Shown piece by piece: positions 32,364 to 41,492 of a stretch of 64,000 nt of DNA. Position 1 is the first letter of the stretch; each line of letters begins with the position of its first letter. The notes below the pieces were generated by a model. The model saw only the letters and a list, made by a program, of their open reading frames with translations. It was not told the origin of the DNA and made no database searches. The translations under genes were made by a program, and so were the position numbers. The stretch covers positions 1,772,501 to 1,836,500 of the forward strand of contig NZ_CP096147.1 in NCBI RefSeq assembly GCF_026016445.1, read 5' to 3'. The DNA is from Cognatishimia activa. GTDB lineage: Bacteria > Pseudomonadota > Alphaproteobacteria > Rhodobacterales > Rhodobacteraceae.

Positions 32364-34211
32364 TTATTCTGCGGGTTCTTGTGTTGCGATCTTGGACGCC
32401 GTGCTAGGCACGCCAACCTTTTCACGCTGACCATCGCGCCAGATGGCCTTGAGCACTGCGAATGCCATCAGCACCATGACCAGCGAGAATGGCAATGCGC
32501 CAATCACCATTGCCGTCTGGATTGCTGACAGGCCGCCCACGATCAACAAGGCACCAACAACAAGCGCCAGAGCTGCACCCCAGAACAGGATGTGCGGACG
32601 GGCCTTGGGGCCTTCGTCGCCGCCTGCGTTGATGGTGTTGATGATCAGAACAGCCGAGTCCGCCGAGGTGACCAAGTAGGTCAACAGCAGCACTACAACC
32701 ATTACAGACATAATCCATGACATATTGTCGGACAGCAGCACCGCAAGGGTCGCAAACAGCTGATCTGACGTGCCTGCGGCCGCGATCGACGCCTCACCCT
32801 GCAGGGTCAGATCAATAGCTGTGCCACCCACAATGGCGAACCAGACAAAACACATGATCGACGGGATGATCATCGCACCCAGTACGTATTCACGCACGGT
32901 ACGGCCACGCGAAATGCGCGCCAAGAACACGCCCACAAAGGGAGCAAAGGCAATCCACCACGCCCAGTAAAAGATCGTCCAGGCACCCTGCCAACCAGAC
33001 AGGCGGCTTTCAGTACCAACCTCGTAAGCAGCAGCAATATCTTCCGCGGACAGGCCAGCAGCTGCAGCAGGCAGCCCATCGGTAAAGCTTTGCAGCGTAC
33101 CCCATGGGCTTGTTGCGGCGCCGTGGATGGCAGAAATCTCTTCAGCTGACAGTGCCTGAACCGCAGCAGGAGCCGAAGCGGTAAAGCTGTCCAGTGGCGT
33201 AGAAGACCAGACCGCTAAGATTGTGCTAGGGATCGAGACGAGATAGTCGAATATCCCGACAAACAAAGCCTGCAGGCCAAACATCGTCGAGCCAAAGATA
33301 ACAAAGAACGCCAGCAGCAGGAAACTAAGAACCATGTTCAGGTTGGACAGCCACTTGATGCCTTTGCCTACGCCAGACAACGCCGACAAGGTTGACGCGC
33401 CCATGATCACGGCTAGCGCAACCAAAATACCGGCCATGCTGGCTTTGACGGTGCCTTCTGCGTCAGTAGTCTGCAACCAGTCACCGAGCCCGATCCGTGA
33501 CAGGCCGGCGATGAACTGTTCAACTCCGAAGCCCAGCGTCTGGGACACGCCCAGCACAGTGGCAACAACGGCGACGATGTCGACGATGTGACCCAGCGGG
33601 CCGGACAGCGCCTTGCCAAAGATTGGAACCAAGCCAGACCGGATGGTCAACGGCAGATCGCGACGGAAGGCAAAATACGCCAGCGATAAACCGACGATGG
33701 CATAGCTTGCCCAGGCAGCAAGCCCCCAGTGGGTGAAGGACCACACATAGGCAGATCGCACGTTATTCAGCGCCGATGGGTCTGTCACACCAGTGATGGT
33801 GTCCGGGTTTACGCCAAAGTGATACATTGGCTCCGCGGTCGCAAAGGTCAGCATCCCAATGCCGATCCCTGCCCCAAACATCATCGAGAACCAGGAAAAG
33901 CTCGAAAACTCGGGCTTGTCATCCTCATGGCCCAGTTTCAACCGCCCGGCCGCAGGCCATAGCGCCAGCCCAATACAGACGATCACATAGAAGGCCATCA
34001 CATAGACGTACCAGAAGTTGAACGAGGTCAGGATCGCTGAGTTCAGATTAGACAGAACCGCACCCGCCTGTGAAGGAAAGGCAACTGACCAGATGATCAG
34101 AGCACCGACGACGATTTTGGCGGTGATGGCCACGTCTTTGGTAAAACCTCGATAAAAGCCGCTCTCTGCGGTCTTAATCGGCAGATCTGTTAGCGGTGGT
34201 TGGATTGACAT
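32364..34211 (-). CDS. BCCT-family betaine/choline/carnitine transporter
   Basis: A 615-residue transporter with 12 core helices. The Gly-rich helix FGAGIGIGMLTFATAEPMYHFG and the aromatic segment WTIFYWAWWIAFAPFVGVFLARISRGRTVREYVLG are BCCT hallmarks; the second holds the Trp residues of the substrate box. Between about residues 340 and 395 there is an inserted hydrophilic loop. A Met rather than Asp follows GIGIG, the pattern associated with Na+-coupled members (inference). It should import the quaternary-amine substrate for the Rieske system encoded in the same operon. Confidence 0.9.
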   Translation of the reverse strand: MSIQPPLTDLPIKTAESGFYRGFTKDVAITAKIVVGALIIWSVAFPSQAGAVLSNLNSAILTSFNFWYVYVMAFYVIVCIGLALWPAAGRLKLGHEDDKPEFSSFSWFSMMFGAGIGIGMLTFATAEPMYHFGVNPDTITGVTDPSALNNVRSAYVWSFTHWGLAAWASYAIVGLSLAYFAFRRDLPLTIRSGLVPIFGKALSGPLGHIVDIVAVVATVLGVSQTLGFGVEQFIAGLSRIGLGDWLQTTDAEGTVKASMAGILVALAVIMGASTLSALSGVGKGIKWLSNLNMVLSFLLLAFFVIFGSTMFGLQALFVGIFDYLVSIPSTILAVWSSTPLDSFTASAPAAVQALSAEEISAIHGAATSPWGTLQSFTDGLPAAAAGLSAEDIAAAYEVGTESRLSGWQGAWTIFYWAWWIAFAPFVGVFLARISRGRTVREYVLGAMIIPSIMCFVWFAIVGGTAIDLTLQGEASIAAAGTSDQLFATLAVLLSDNMSWIMSVMVVVLLLTYLVTSADSAVLIINTINAGGDEGPKARPHILFWGAALALVVGALLIVGGLSAIQTAMVIGALPFSLVMVLMAFAVLKAIWRDGQREKVGVPSTASKIATQEPAE

Positions 34212-34248
34212 AGTCTCTCTCCCTCTCCTTTTTTGCGTTTACTTCGAT

Positions 34249-35703
34249 TCAGCCGCGCAACCGAATGGCAACATTCTTGGTTTGCACGTAGTTCCAGAGC
34301 GCCTCGCGCCCCTTCTCCCGGCCGTAGCCAGATTTTCCGTAACCGCCGAAGGGAGTTTCAACCCCTCCGGCGTACCACTCATTGACAAAAACCTGACCCG
34401 CACGGATTTCGCGTGCAGCTTTGGTCGCTCGGTCAATGTCACTGGTAAAAACACCACCGACGAGACCGTAGGGCGTCCCATTTGCAATCTGGATTGCTTC
34501 TGCATCATCCTTGAATTTCAGAACGGACAGGACTGGTGCGAATGCTTCCTCATTGGCAATCGTCATGCCTGGTGTCACTCCGGTCAAAAGAGTTGGTTCA
34601 AGGAAGGCACCAGGGATGTTCATCTTTCGCCCACCCGTTGCCGCCGTTGCTCCGACGGAAATCGCCTCCGACACCATGCCGGCAGCGCGGTCACGCTGTG
34701 CCTCGCTGACCATCGCTCCCATGTTTGCGCCAAACTCACCGAAGTCGATGCCCGGGCCAACATTCAGGTTTTTGGCCGTATCAACAATACGTTCCACCAA
34801 TTCATCGTGGCGGCTTTCATGAACAATCACACGGCTCATGGCGGAACAGACTTGTCCCGCGTTGAAATAAATGCCCCAACGCACGTCGTTGGCAAAAGCT
34901 TCCAAGTCTGCGTCATCATGCACGATAGCCGCAGATTTTCCTCCCAGTTCCAATACGCATGGAACAATATTGCGTGCTGCGGCTGTGGCGATTGCAACTC
35001 CAGTTGGGACGGAACCTGTGAAGACAATTTGGTTCACATGAGGATGGGCAGACAAAGCAGCACCTGCCTCATGACCCAGACCACAAAGGATGTTTACAGC
35101 TCCTGAAGGCAAGCCAACCACTTCGGCTGCTTGAGCAAACCAGGCGTTTGTCAGAGGTGTCAATTCTGGGGTTTTGATAACAACCGTATTGCCAGTTGCC
35201 AGCGCCGCAGAAAGCGAACGCGCGGTCATTTCCATCGGATAGTTCCAAGGAATGATCTGTGCCGAAACGCCATAGGGCTCGTAGGTGGTGAAGTCGAAAT
35301 AGTTTGAACCCAGCGGGATCGAACGACCTTCTACTGTTTCAGCTTGATTACCGTAGTATTCAAAATACCGAGCAGCCGCTTCGACTTCCATCCGGGCTTC
35401 CCAAAGGGGTTTGCCCTGCTCTCTGGTTAGCACCGGCGCGATTTCGTCGATCTTTTCGAGCAGGAAATGACCCATACGCTGCACCATGCGGCCACGCTCG
35501 ACAGGGCGCAGATCGCTGAGTGCACCAGATAGATGAACCCGTCGCGCTGCCATGACAGCACGATTTACGTCGTCTGCATCAGCGAGCGCCTGTTCAGCCA
35601 GTTTTTGGCCGGTTCCCGGATCAATAACGTCGATACGCCCCGCGCCGCCGTTAACCCATTGGCCGTCGATATAATTCTGCCAGTAAGGCTTCACTTCATG
35701 CAT
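34249..35703 (-). CDS. NAD(P)-dependent aldehyde dehydrogenase
   Basis: A 484-residue ALDH. PWNYPMEMTARSLSAALATGNTVVIKTPELTPL is the nucleotide site, FTGSVPTG the Rossmann Gly motif, LELGGKSAAIV holds the general base Glu, FNAGQVCSAMSRV the catalytic Cys, and EEAFAPVLSVLKF, then GGYGKSGYGREKG the C-terminal motifs. It is close to betaine-aldehyde-type dehydrogenases. It probably oxidises an aldehyde (or formaldehyde adduct) formed during breakdown of the imported compound. GGAGG precedes ATG 35703, which decides the start. Confidence 0.88.
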   Translation of the reverse strand: MHEVKPYWQNYIDGQWVNGGAGRIDVIDPGTGQKLAEQALADADDVNRAVMAARRVHLSGALSDLRPVERGRMVQRMGHFLLEKIDEIAPVLTREQGKPLWEARMEVEAAARYFEYYGNQAETVEGRSIPLGSNYFDFTTYEPYGVSAQIIPWNYPMEMTARSLSAALATGNTVVIKTPELTPLTNAWFAQAAEVVGLPSGAVNILCGLGHEAGAALSAHPHVNQIVFTGSVPTGVAIATAAARNIVPCVLELGGKSAAIVHDDADLEAFANDVRWGIYFNAGQVCSAMSRVIVHESRHDELVERIVDTAKNLNVGPGIDFGEFGANMGAMVSEAQRDRAAGMVSEAISVGATAATGGRKMNIPGAFLEPTLLTGVTPGMTIANEEAFAPVLSVLKFKDDAEAIQIANGTPYGLVGGVFTSDIDRATKAAREIRAGQVFVNEWYAGGVETPFGGYGKSGYGREKGREALWNYVQTKNVAIRLRG

Positions 35704-35781
35704 GATATCCTCCAACCCTTTGACGAGGCGCTATCTGCACCGCGCCAAATTCAGTGTTTCTTCTGTAAGAATGTGACGGGC

Positions 35782-36891
35782 TTATTCTGTTGACTTGGGC
35801 GCGCAATCGACCGCTTCTCGTATCCACTGATGCAGTTTGGCGACTGAGTGTTCACTCATAACACCACAGGAAGGGTCAAGAACCAGCGGACCCGGGCGGA
35901 AGCCTTTGGATCTCAAGCCGCGGTTCACAGACTCGACCAGTCGGATATCCTCCTCTACCGTGGTTTCCCGATCCTGAATCGCCAACTTGCGAATTACGTC
36001 GCTTTCGTGACCACCTTCGGTAAACCAGCCCCGCCATACGGTGCATTTATCAACGGCATTTGCGCGCCAGTGGTATGTATTAAGCACATTGCCTGGATAG
36101 CACTGGAATGAGAAAGCTGGCCACAGGAACCAAGATTGGTAGTCCCCAGCATGAGGCACGGACATATCAATTGGATAGGTCATGTTTTCCAGTGCTTGGC
36201 ACTCGGTCACATGCCGGAGAACATAACCACCATTGATGTCAGGCTGGATATCGTAGGTTTCCGGCTTGATGACTCCCGTTGAAAAGGTAGAATGGTTGGA
36301 CGGGCAGTGATAGCACTCGGAGTAATTCTCAACCGAAAGCTTCCAGTTGCAATCTTCTGGAATCTCAACCCATTCTAGTGGGGCCAATTCATTCACGTGT
36401 GGCACAAATTCTCGAATTTCTTCGCGCACACCAGGGTACCATTCATCCATCGGAGCTGCGTCATTATCGAGATTAACGAATATAAACCCCAGGAAATCTT
36501 CTGTGCGAACCTCGGTCAGGCAAATTTTTTCGCGGTCAAAACCAGGCACTTTTTTTAGGTTTGGACCCGCACGCAAACCACCCGTCAGTTCATATGACCA
36601 CTGGTGGTATGGGCACACCACGACGCGCGTATTGCCGGTACCCGTAACCATTTCATGAGCGCGATGCTGACACACATTATAGAATGTGCGGATAACGTTA
36701 TCGCGACCGCGGATAGCAAAAAGGTTTTGCCCTGCGATCTCGAAGGCGAAATAGTCACCGACATTCGGAATGTCGTTGGTATGTCCAGCAAATTGCCAAG
36801 TGCGGGACAGCAAACCTTCCATCTCATTTTCGAAGATATCGGGATCCGTATAGTATCTTGGCTCTAGTGTGTGCGTGAGCGGTGCGTTCAA
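35782..36891 (-). CDS. Rieske non-heme iron oxygenase alpha subunit (GbcA/CntA-like)
   Basis: A 369-residue oxygenase. The Rieske centre is CQH (Cys74, His76) and CPYH (Cys93, His96). The bridging and mononuclear iron site is in NWKLSVENYSECYHCPSNH. Members with this layout hydroxylate an N-methyl group of quaternary amines (glycine betaine, proline betaine, carnitine), releasing formaldehyde or splitting C-N. The start is TTG at 36891, overlapping the RpiR stop by four bases, with AGGAGG eight bases upstream. Electrons should come from the ferredoxin (31574) and FAD reductase (45163). The exact amine is not fixed by sequence. Confidence 0.87.
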   Translation of the reverse strand: MNAPLTHTLEPRYYTDPDIFENEMEGLLSRTWQFAGHTNDIPNVGDYFAFEIAGQNLFAIRGRDNVIRTFYNVCQHRAHEMVTGTGNTRVVVCPYHQWSYELTGGLRAGPNLKKVPGFDREKICLTEVRTEDFLGFIFVNLDNDAAPMDEWYPGVREEIREFVPHVNELAPLEWVEIPEDCNWKLSVENYSECYHCPSNHSTFSTGVIKPETYDIQPDINGGYVLRHVTECQALENMTYPIDMSVPHAGDYQSWFLWPAFSFQCYPGNVLNTYHWRANAVDKCTVWRGWFTEGGHESDVIRKLAIQDRETTVEEDIRLVESVNRGLRSKGFRPGPLVLDPSCGVMSEHSVAKLHQWIREAVDCAPKSTE

Positions 36892-37775
36892 TTCTGATCC
36901 TCCTGATACAGTCCAAGCTGATGGCGACGATTGTGATATTTTTCGACCCTGCCGACGACTTCCTCAGAAGAGTGCGCGACGACAAAACTCAGCAGAGTTT
37001 CAAGCAGTGCGATCGTTGCGGCGGACGATGGGAAAAATTGAGGGGTTTCCGTGGACACCAGAAACCCGTGATCTGCAGCCCGAATGATCGGTGACGCGGG
37101 TGAATCTGAAAGGGCGACAATTTTGATGCCCTGCTCCTTTGCGAACTGAACAGCCTGCACAACCTCGGTTCGGTAAGGTGAGCAGGTAATCGCGATCAAC
37201 ACGTCCTGCTCATCCGCCCATGCAAGATCATCTACGCTGGTCGACCCCGGGCGCGGAATTGTGTGGAAATCGGTCATTCCGGTTGAGGCGAGGTACGTGA
37301 AATTATGCGCGTTGGCATGATTCACGCCGACGCCCAAAGTGTAGACTTTGCGTGAATTCCAGATGGCTTCGGCCGCCGCCTGCAACTGTTCTTCACTGGT
37401 CGAGGCAAAGGTCTTTTCGATGTTCTTCAAGGCGCGCTCTGCCATGTCGGCAAAAAGCTCGCCCATCGCACCGCCCTTTTGGATGCCTTGCAGCCAGCGT
37501 GCGCGGTCCGAAAACGAGGCTTCACCGGATCGAATTGCATCGCGGAATTGCTCGCGGAAATCGTCAAACCCATCAAATCCGGCCTGACGGGCCATACGTA
37601 CCATTGTGTTGGGTTTTACATCTGCGGCCTCTGCAACCTCTCGCACAGTAGAGAACCCGATATCCTCGGGATGTTCCATGACATAGCGCGCGGCCTTGCG
37701 CACTTGTGGTGTCATCTCATCCAACCCTTGAGACAGGGCATTTAATGCTGCGTTTGGTACAGTTGTATAATTCAA
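36888..37775 (-). CDS. MurR/RpiR-family transcriptional regulator
   Basis: A regulator of about 295 residues with an N-terminal RpiR HTH (LSQGLDEMTPQVRKAARYVMEHPEDIGFSTVREVAEAADVKPNTMVRMARQAGFDGF) and a C-terminal SIS domain (about 130-270: VYTLGVGVNHANAHNF and DVLIAITCSPYRTEVVQAVQFAKEQGIKIVALSDSPASPI). The SIS domain usually binds a phosphosugar or other small effector. The start is uncertain: TTG at 37775 keeps a normal-length N-terminus; an ATG at MTPQ would remove part of it. It is cotranscribed with the Rieske gene (TTGA overlap) and divergent from the demethylase operon. Confidence 0.8.
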   Translation of the reverse strand: MNYTTVPNAALNALSQGLDEMTPQVRKAARYVMEHPEDIGFSTVREVAEAADVKPNTMVRMARQAGFDGFDDFREQFRDAIRSGEASFSDRARWLQGIQKGGAMGELFADMAERALKNIEKTFASTSEEQLQAAAEAIWNSRKVYTLGVGVNHANAHNFTYLASTGMTDFHTIPRPGSTSVDDLAWADEQDVLIAITCSPYRTEVVQAVQFAKEQGIKIVALSDSPASPIIRAADHGFLVSTETPQFFPSSAATIALLETLLSFVVAHSSEEVVGRVEKYHNRRHQLGLYQEDQN

Positions 37776-37828
37776 TTTTCCATCCGAACGTACGTTTGTG
37801 TCATTTCGTGTTGACTTGGGTACAACTG
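37756..37828. promoter_or_regulatory. Repeated GGTACA[A/G][C/T]TG motif in the divergent promoter region
   Basis: GGTACAGTTGTA (37756-37767, containing palindrome TACA-GT-TGTA) and GGTACAACTG (37819-37828) lie between the RpiR and demethylase genes. The second is just after a TTGACT hexamer (37811). They are candidate RpiR sites controlling both operons; the first would overlap the first RpiR codons if TTG 37775 is the start. Confidence 0.35.
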
Positions 37829-37878
37829 AACCATTACCAAGTCCACTGAAAACTTCGACTCGAACAGGAAAATTTGCG

Positions 37879-40356
37879 ATGTCCAAAAAAGAACTGCCCG
37901 CACGCGCAAAAGTCGTCATTGTCGGCGGCGGCGTCATGGGCTGTGGCCTGGCCTATCACCTAGGCCACGAAGGCTGGGGTGAAGAAACTGTGCTTCTGGA
38001 GAAAGCTGAACTGACCAGCGGCTCAACATGGCACGCAGCAGGTCAGATCACCCACTCCACCAGTTCTTATGGCCTTGGCAAAATGGTCGACTACAATATC
38101 GGCCTGTATTCCAAGGGGCTAGAAGAAGAGACCGGCCAGGCGGTGACGTGGCACGGCTGTGGTTCCTTCCGGCTGGCTTATACCGAAGACGAGATGGATT
38201 GGCTGCGCCACACGCTCTCAGTCGGCCGTGCGTTGGGTTTCAACATCGATTTGGTTGGTCCTGACTTCATCGCTGAAAAGCACCCATACTATAATCTCGA
38301 GGGCGTCATTGGTGCGCTTTACACGCCGGATGATGGTCACGTCGATCCGTCTAATGTGACAATGGCCATGGCTACGGGTGCGCGCCAAAAAGGCGTGCAG
38401 ATCTTCCGCCATTGCCAAGCCACGAACATCACGCAGAACGATGCGGGCGAGTGGGTCGTTGAAACCCAGCAAGGCACCATCATCTGTGAACACGTAGTTA
38501 ACGCGGGCGGCACCTATGCCCGTCAGATGGGCGAATGGTCTGACCTTCAGCTGCCAATGACGTCGATGACGCACCACTATTTCGTCACCGAAGATGTGCC
38601 AGAGTTCCAAAACCTCGAAAAAGAACTGCCTGTCATTCGTGATGACAAAATGGTCTCCGGCTACATCCGCATGGAGCAGAAGAAGGGTCTGATCGGGATT
38701 TACGAGAAAGAGAATTCCAACTCAGTCTGGCATGATGAATGCCCTTGGGAATACGAGAACTGGCTGTTCGAAGCGGATTATGACCGCGTCATGCCGTGGC
38801 TTGAGAACTCTCTGGAACGCATGCCTATTTTTGCTGAACTCGGCATCACCCGTGAAGTGCACGGCGCGATTTCCCATCCGCCAGATGGCAATCCAATGGT
38901 TGGCCCGGCACCAGGCGTTAAAAACTACTGGTGCTGCTGTGGTACGCAGATCGGCATCGGCTGGGGTCCTGGCCTGACTCGCGAGCTGGCTAAGTGGATG
39001 GTGCAAGGGTCTGCTGACATTTCGATGCGCGACTACGATCCACGTCGCTTCGGTGCCTATGCCAAGAAAGACTGGCAGGTCATCAAGGCACACGAAGACT
39101 ACAAGCTGCGCCACGAGATCCCCTTCCCGCACTACAACCGGCTGGAAGGTCGCCCGATCAAACCGTCGCCGCTCTATGAGATCCTGAAGGACAAAGGTGC
39201 GGTCTATGAGGAGGTCTATGGCTTTGAACGCCCCCGCTGGTTTGCCACCAACGGCGTAGAGCAGCGCGACCACTACAGCTTCCGTCGCAATGTTGTGCAT
39301 GACCAAGTCGGCGCCGAAGTTAAAGCCGTCCGTGAAAGCGTTGGCATCATGGATGTGACCGCCTTTACCAAAGTCGAAGTATCTGGCCCGGACGCTTACG
39401 CGCTGCTTGATCGTCTGACCGCCAATAAGATGCCGCAAAAAAACGGGTCTATCACGCTGACCCATATGCTGAACCGTCGGGGTCGAATCGAACTGGAAAC
39501 CACCATCGTACGCATGGCGGATGACCGGTACTACCTTGTTTGTGCCGCCTTTTTTGAGCAACGCCTGCTCGATCACCTGACTCACAATCGTGCAGATGAG
39601 GACGCCACCATAAGGCCTCTTTCTGCTGGCTGGTCAGCGCTGTCCTTGAACGGACCGAAATCTCGCGATGTTCTGGCGCAATGCACAGATGCAGACCTCT
39701 CGAATGCTGGGTTCCGTTGGCTGAGTGCGCAGGAAATCACTGTTGCGGGTCACAAGGTCTGGGCCTTCCGCATGTCTTATGCAGGTGAACTTGGCTGGGA
39801 GTTCCACATGCCGGACGATGCCTGCGTAGATGTCTACACAGCGCTTTGGAACGCAGGTGAAGCCCATGGCATCGTCAACTACGGTTCCTTCGCGATGAAC
39901 GCCATGCGGATGGAAAAAGCCTTCCCGGGTGCAGGCGAGCTGACCAATGAAGTCACGCTGCCCGAAGCAAATGTTGGCCGTTTCTATAAGCTCGACAAGG
40001 ACTACCTCGGCGTGGTGGAAACCAAAGCCTCTGCGAAAGAAATGGAAGCCGGTAAATCGCCATGGGTCTGCGCTTATCTGGAAATTGAGCCGGATGGCAT
40101 TGAAGACGGGCACGGTGGCGAAGCTGTGAAGGTCAATGGCGAGGTTGTCGGGGCAACCGCGTCTGTGGCTTACGGGCATACGGTCGGCAAAATTCTGGCC
40201 TTTGCCTACATCAAGCCACACGCTGCAGCGGCGGGCACCGAAGTTGAAGTCATTGTTGCCGGTGAACCGCGCAAAGGCCGCATCCTTGCCGAAGCTGCCT
40301 ATGACCCGATGTCCGAGCGACCACGCGTTGACGCACCCGCGGCGGTGCCTGCATGA
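37879..40356 (+). CDS. Dimethylglycine/sarcosine dehydrogenase-like demethylase (FAD plus folate domains)
   Basis: An 825-residue two-part enzyme. Residues about 10-400 are a DAO-type FAD domain: VVIVGGGVMGCGLAYHLG and SGSTWHAAG, where the His is the usual covalent FAD site in this family. Residues about 430-810 are a GcvT-like tetrahydrofolate domain (REVGIMDVTAFTKVEVSGPDA-like text, SYAGELGWEFHMP, AMNAMRMEKAFPGAGELTNE). Family members oxidise N-methyl groups and hand the one-carbon unit to folate. It likely removes a second or third methyl group after the Rieske step. The start MSKKEL is chosen; the frame is open upstream through the RpiR promoter. Confidence 0.87.
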   Translation: MSKKELPARAKVVIVGGGVMGCGLAYHLGHEGWGEETVLLEKAELTSGSTWHAAGQITHSTSSYGLGKMVDYNIGLYSKGLEEETGQAVTWHGCGSFRLAYTEDEMDWLRHTLSVGRALGFNIDLVGPDFIAEKHPYYNLEGVIGALYTPDDGHVDPSNVTMAMATGARQKGVQIFRHCQATNITQNDAGEWVVETQQGTIICEHVVNAGGTYARQMGEWSDLQLPMTSMTHHYFVTEDVPEFQNLEKELPVIRDDKMVSGYIRMEQKKGLIGIYEKENSNSVWHDECPWEYENWLFEADYDRVMPWLENSLERMPIFAELGITREVHGAISHPPDGNPMVGPAPGVKNYWCCCGTQIGIGWGPGLTRELAKWMVQGSADISMRDYDPRRFGAYAKKDWQVIKAHEDYKLRHEIPFPHYNRLEGRPIKPSPLYEILKDKGAVYEEVYGFERPRWFATNGVEQRDHYSFRRNVVHDQVGAEVKAVRESVGIMDVTAFTKVEVSGPDAYALLDRLTANKMPQKNGSITLTHMLNRRGRIELETTIVRMADDRYYLVCAAFFEQRLLDHLTHNRADEDATIRPLSAGWSALSLNGPKSRDVLAQCTDADLSNAGFRWLSAQEITVAGHKVWAFRMSYAGELGWEFHMPDDACVDVYTALWNAGEAHGIVNYGSFAMNAMRMEKAFPGAGELTNEVTLPEANVGRFYKLDKDYLGVVETKASAKEMEAGKSPWVCAYLEIEPDGIEDGHGGEAVKVNGEVVGATASVAYGHTVGKILAFAYIKPHAAAAGTEVEVIVAGEPRKGRILAEAAYDPMSERPRVDAPAAVPA

Positions 40357-41492
40357 GCGCCGTTCCAAGCACCATGAAAGCTATGCTCCTGACGGGGCAT
40401 GGTGGCTTGGACAGGTTGGTTTACAGCGACGTCGAAACACCCCGGCCTGAAAAGGGCGAGGTTCTGATCAAAGTTGGGGCCTGCGGCCTCAACAACACCG
40501 ATATCAACACCCGCACCGCTTGGTACTCCAAAGCCAATGACACGGCTTTGGGCGAAGGCGCGAAAGAGGGATTTGCCGAAACCGATGATGCTGACAGCAC
40601 ATGGGGTGCGGGTGCAATCACCTTCCCGCGCATTCAGGGCGCAGACGCAGTTGGCGAAATCGTTGCCGTCGGCGCTGGCGTCTCTGATGCCCGCATCGGA
40701 GAGCGCGTGATGGTGGACCCATGGCTCCTGGGTCATGGAGATTGGCAAAACCCCGTAAACTCGGGCTATTTCGGTTCTGAATGCGATGGCGGCTTTGCGC
40801 AGTTCACCAAGGTGCGCGAGGCCAGTGCGATCAAGGTCACATCGGAACTTTCCGATGTTGAGCTGGCCACATTTGCCTGTGCTTATACAACAGCTGAAAA
40901 TCTCGTTCAGCGAACTGCGCCCCGTCCCGGAGAGACCGTCGTCATCACCGGTGCGTCTGGCGGCGTGGGGTCTGCCGCAATTCAGCTGTGCCGCCTGCGC
41001 GGTTGCAAGGTGATTGCTGTCGCAAGCGTATCCAAAGCGGATGTGTTGCTGGACCTTGGCGCTGCGCATGTCATTGAACGCAGCACAGAAAATTTGGAAG
41101 CAGAAATCCGACACGTTGCAGGTGGACCTGTTGATATTGCCTTGGATGTCGTAGGTGGCGATCGGTTCATGCCTCTGATCAATGCGCTACGACAGGGCGG
41201 GCGATATTCGACCTCAGGCTGCATCGGCGGGCAATTTGCCCAGTTCGATCTGCGCCAATTGGTTTACAAGGATCTACAACTTACCGGAGCCACAATCTGC
41301 CCGCCGGGTACGATGCACCGTGTGGTTGGAATGATCGAAACCGGCGTCCTGAAGCCGCTTTTAGCAGCAATCTACAAATTGGAAGACCTGGCGGAAGCAC
41401 AAGAAGCCTTCATCCGTAAATCGCATCTTGGCAACATCGTGGTGACGCCATGTGATACGTCCGTCGGGACCCACGAAGGAACCCCTACATGA
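40353..41492 (+). CDS. MDR-superfamily alcohol dehydrogenase/quinone oxidoreductase-like
   Basis: A 379-residue medium-chain reductase. The catalytic domain has GLNNTDINTRTAWY in place of the usual zinc-ligand GxxxTD, and a long insert before IQGADAVGEIVAVG. The NAD(P) domain has VVITGASGGVGSAAIQLCRLRG and the C-terminus is IYKLEDLAEAQEAF. The structural-zinc Cys cluster of classical ADHs is absent, so it resembles quinone oxidoreductase/crotonyl-reductase members. The start overlaps the demethylase stop (ATGA). The substrate is unknown; an oxidation or reduction in the same pathway is inferred. Confidence 0.8.
   Translation: MSAVPSTMKAMLLTGHGGLDRLVYSDVETPRPEKGEVLIKVGACGLNNTDINTRTAWYSKANDTALGEGAKEGFAETDDADSTWGAGAITFPRIQGADAVGEIVAVGAGVSDARIGERVMVDPWLLGHGDWQNPVNSGYFGSECDGGFAQFTKVREASAIKVTSELSDVELATFACAYTTAENLVQRTAPRPGETVVITGASGGVGSAAIQLCRLRGCKVIAVASVSKADVLLDLGAAHVIERSTENLEAEIRHVAGGPVDIALDVVGGDRFMPLINALRQGGRYSTSGCIGGQFAQFDLRQLVYKDLQLTGATICPPGTMHRVVGMIETGVLKPLLAAIYKLEDLAEAQEAFIRKSHLGNIVVTPCDTSVGTHEGTPT

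Noticed and set aside
38722..39585. 287-codon open frame antisense to the DMGDH-like gene
   Set aside because: No ribosome site or domain; the plus-strand frame is fully explained by the demethylase.
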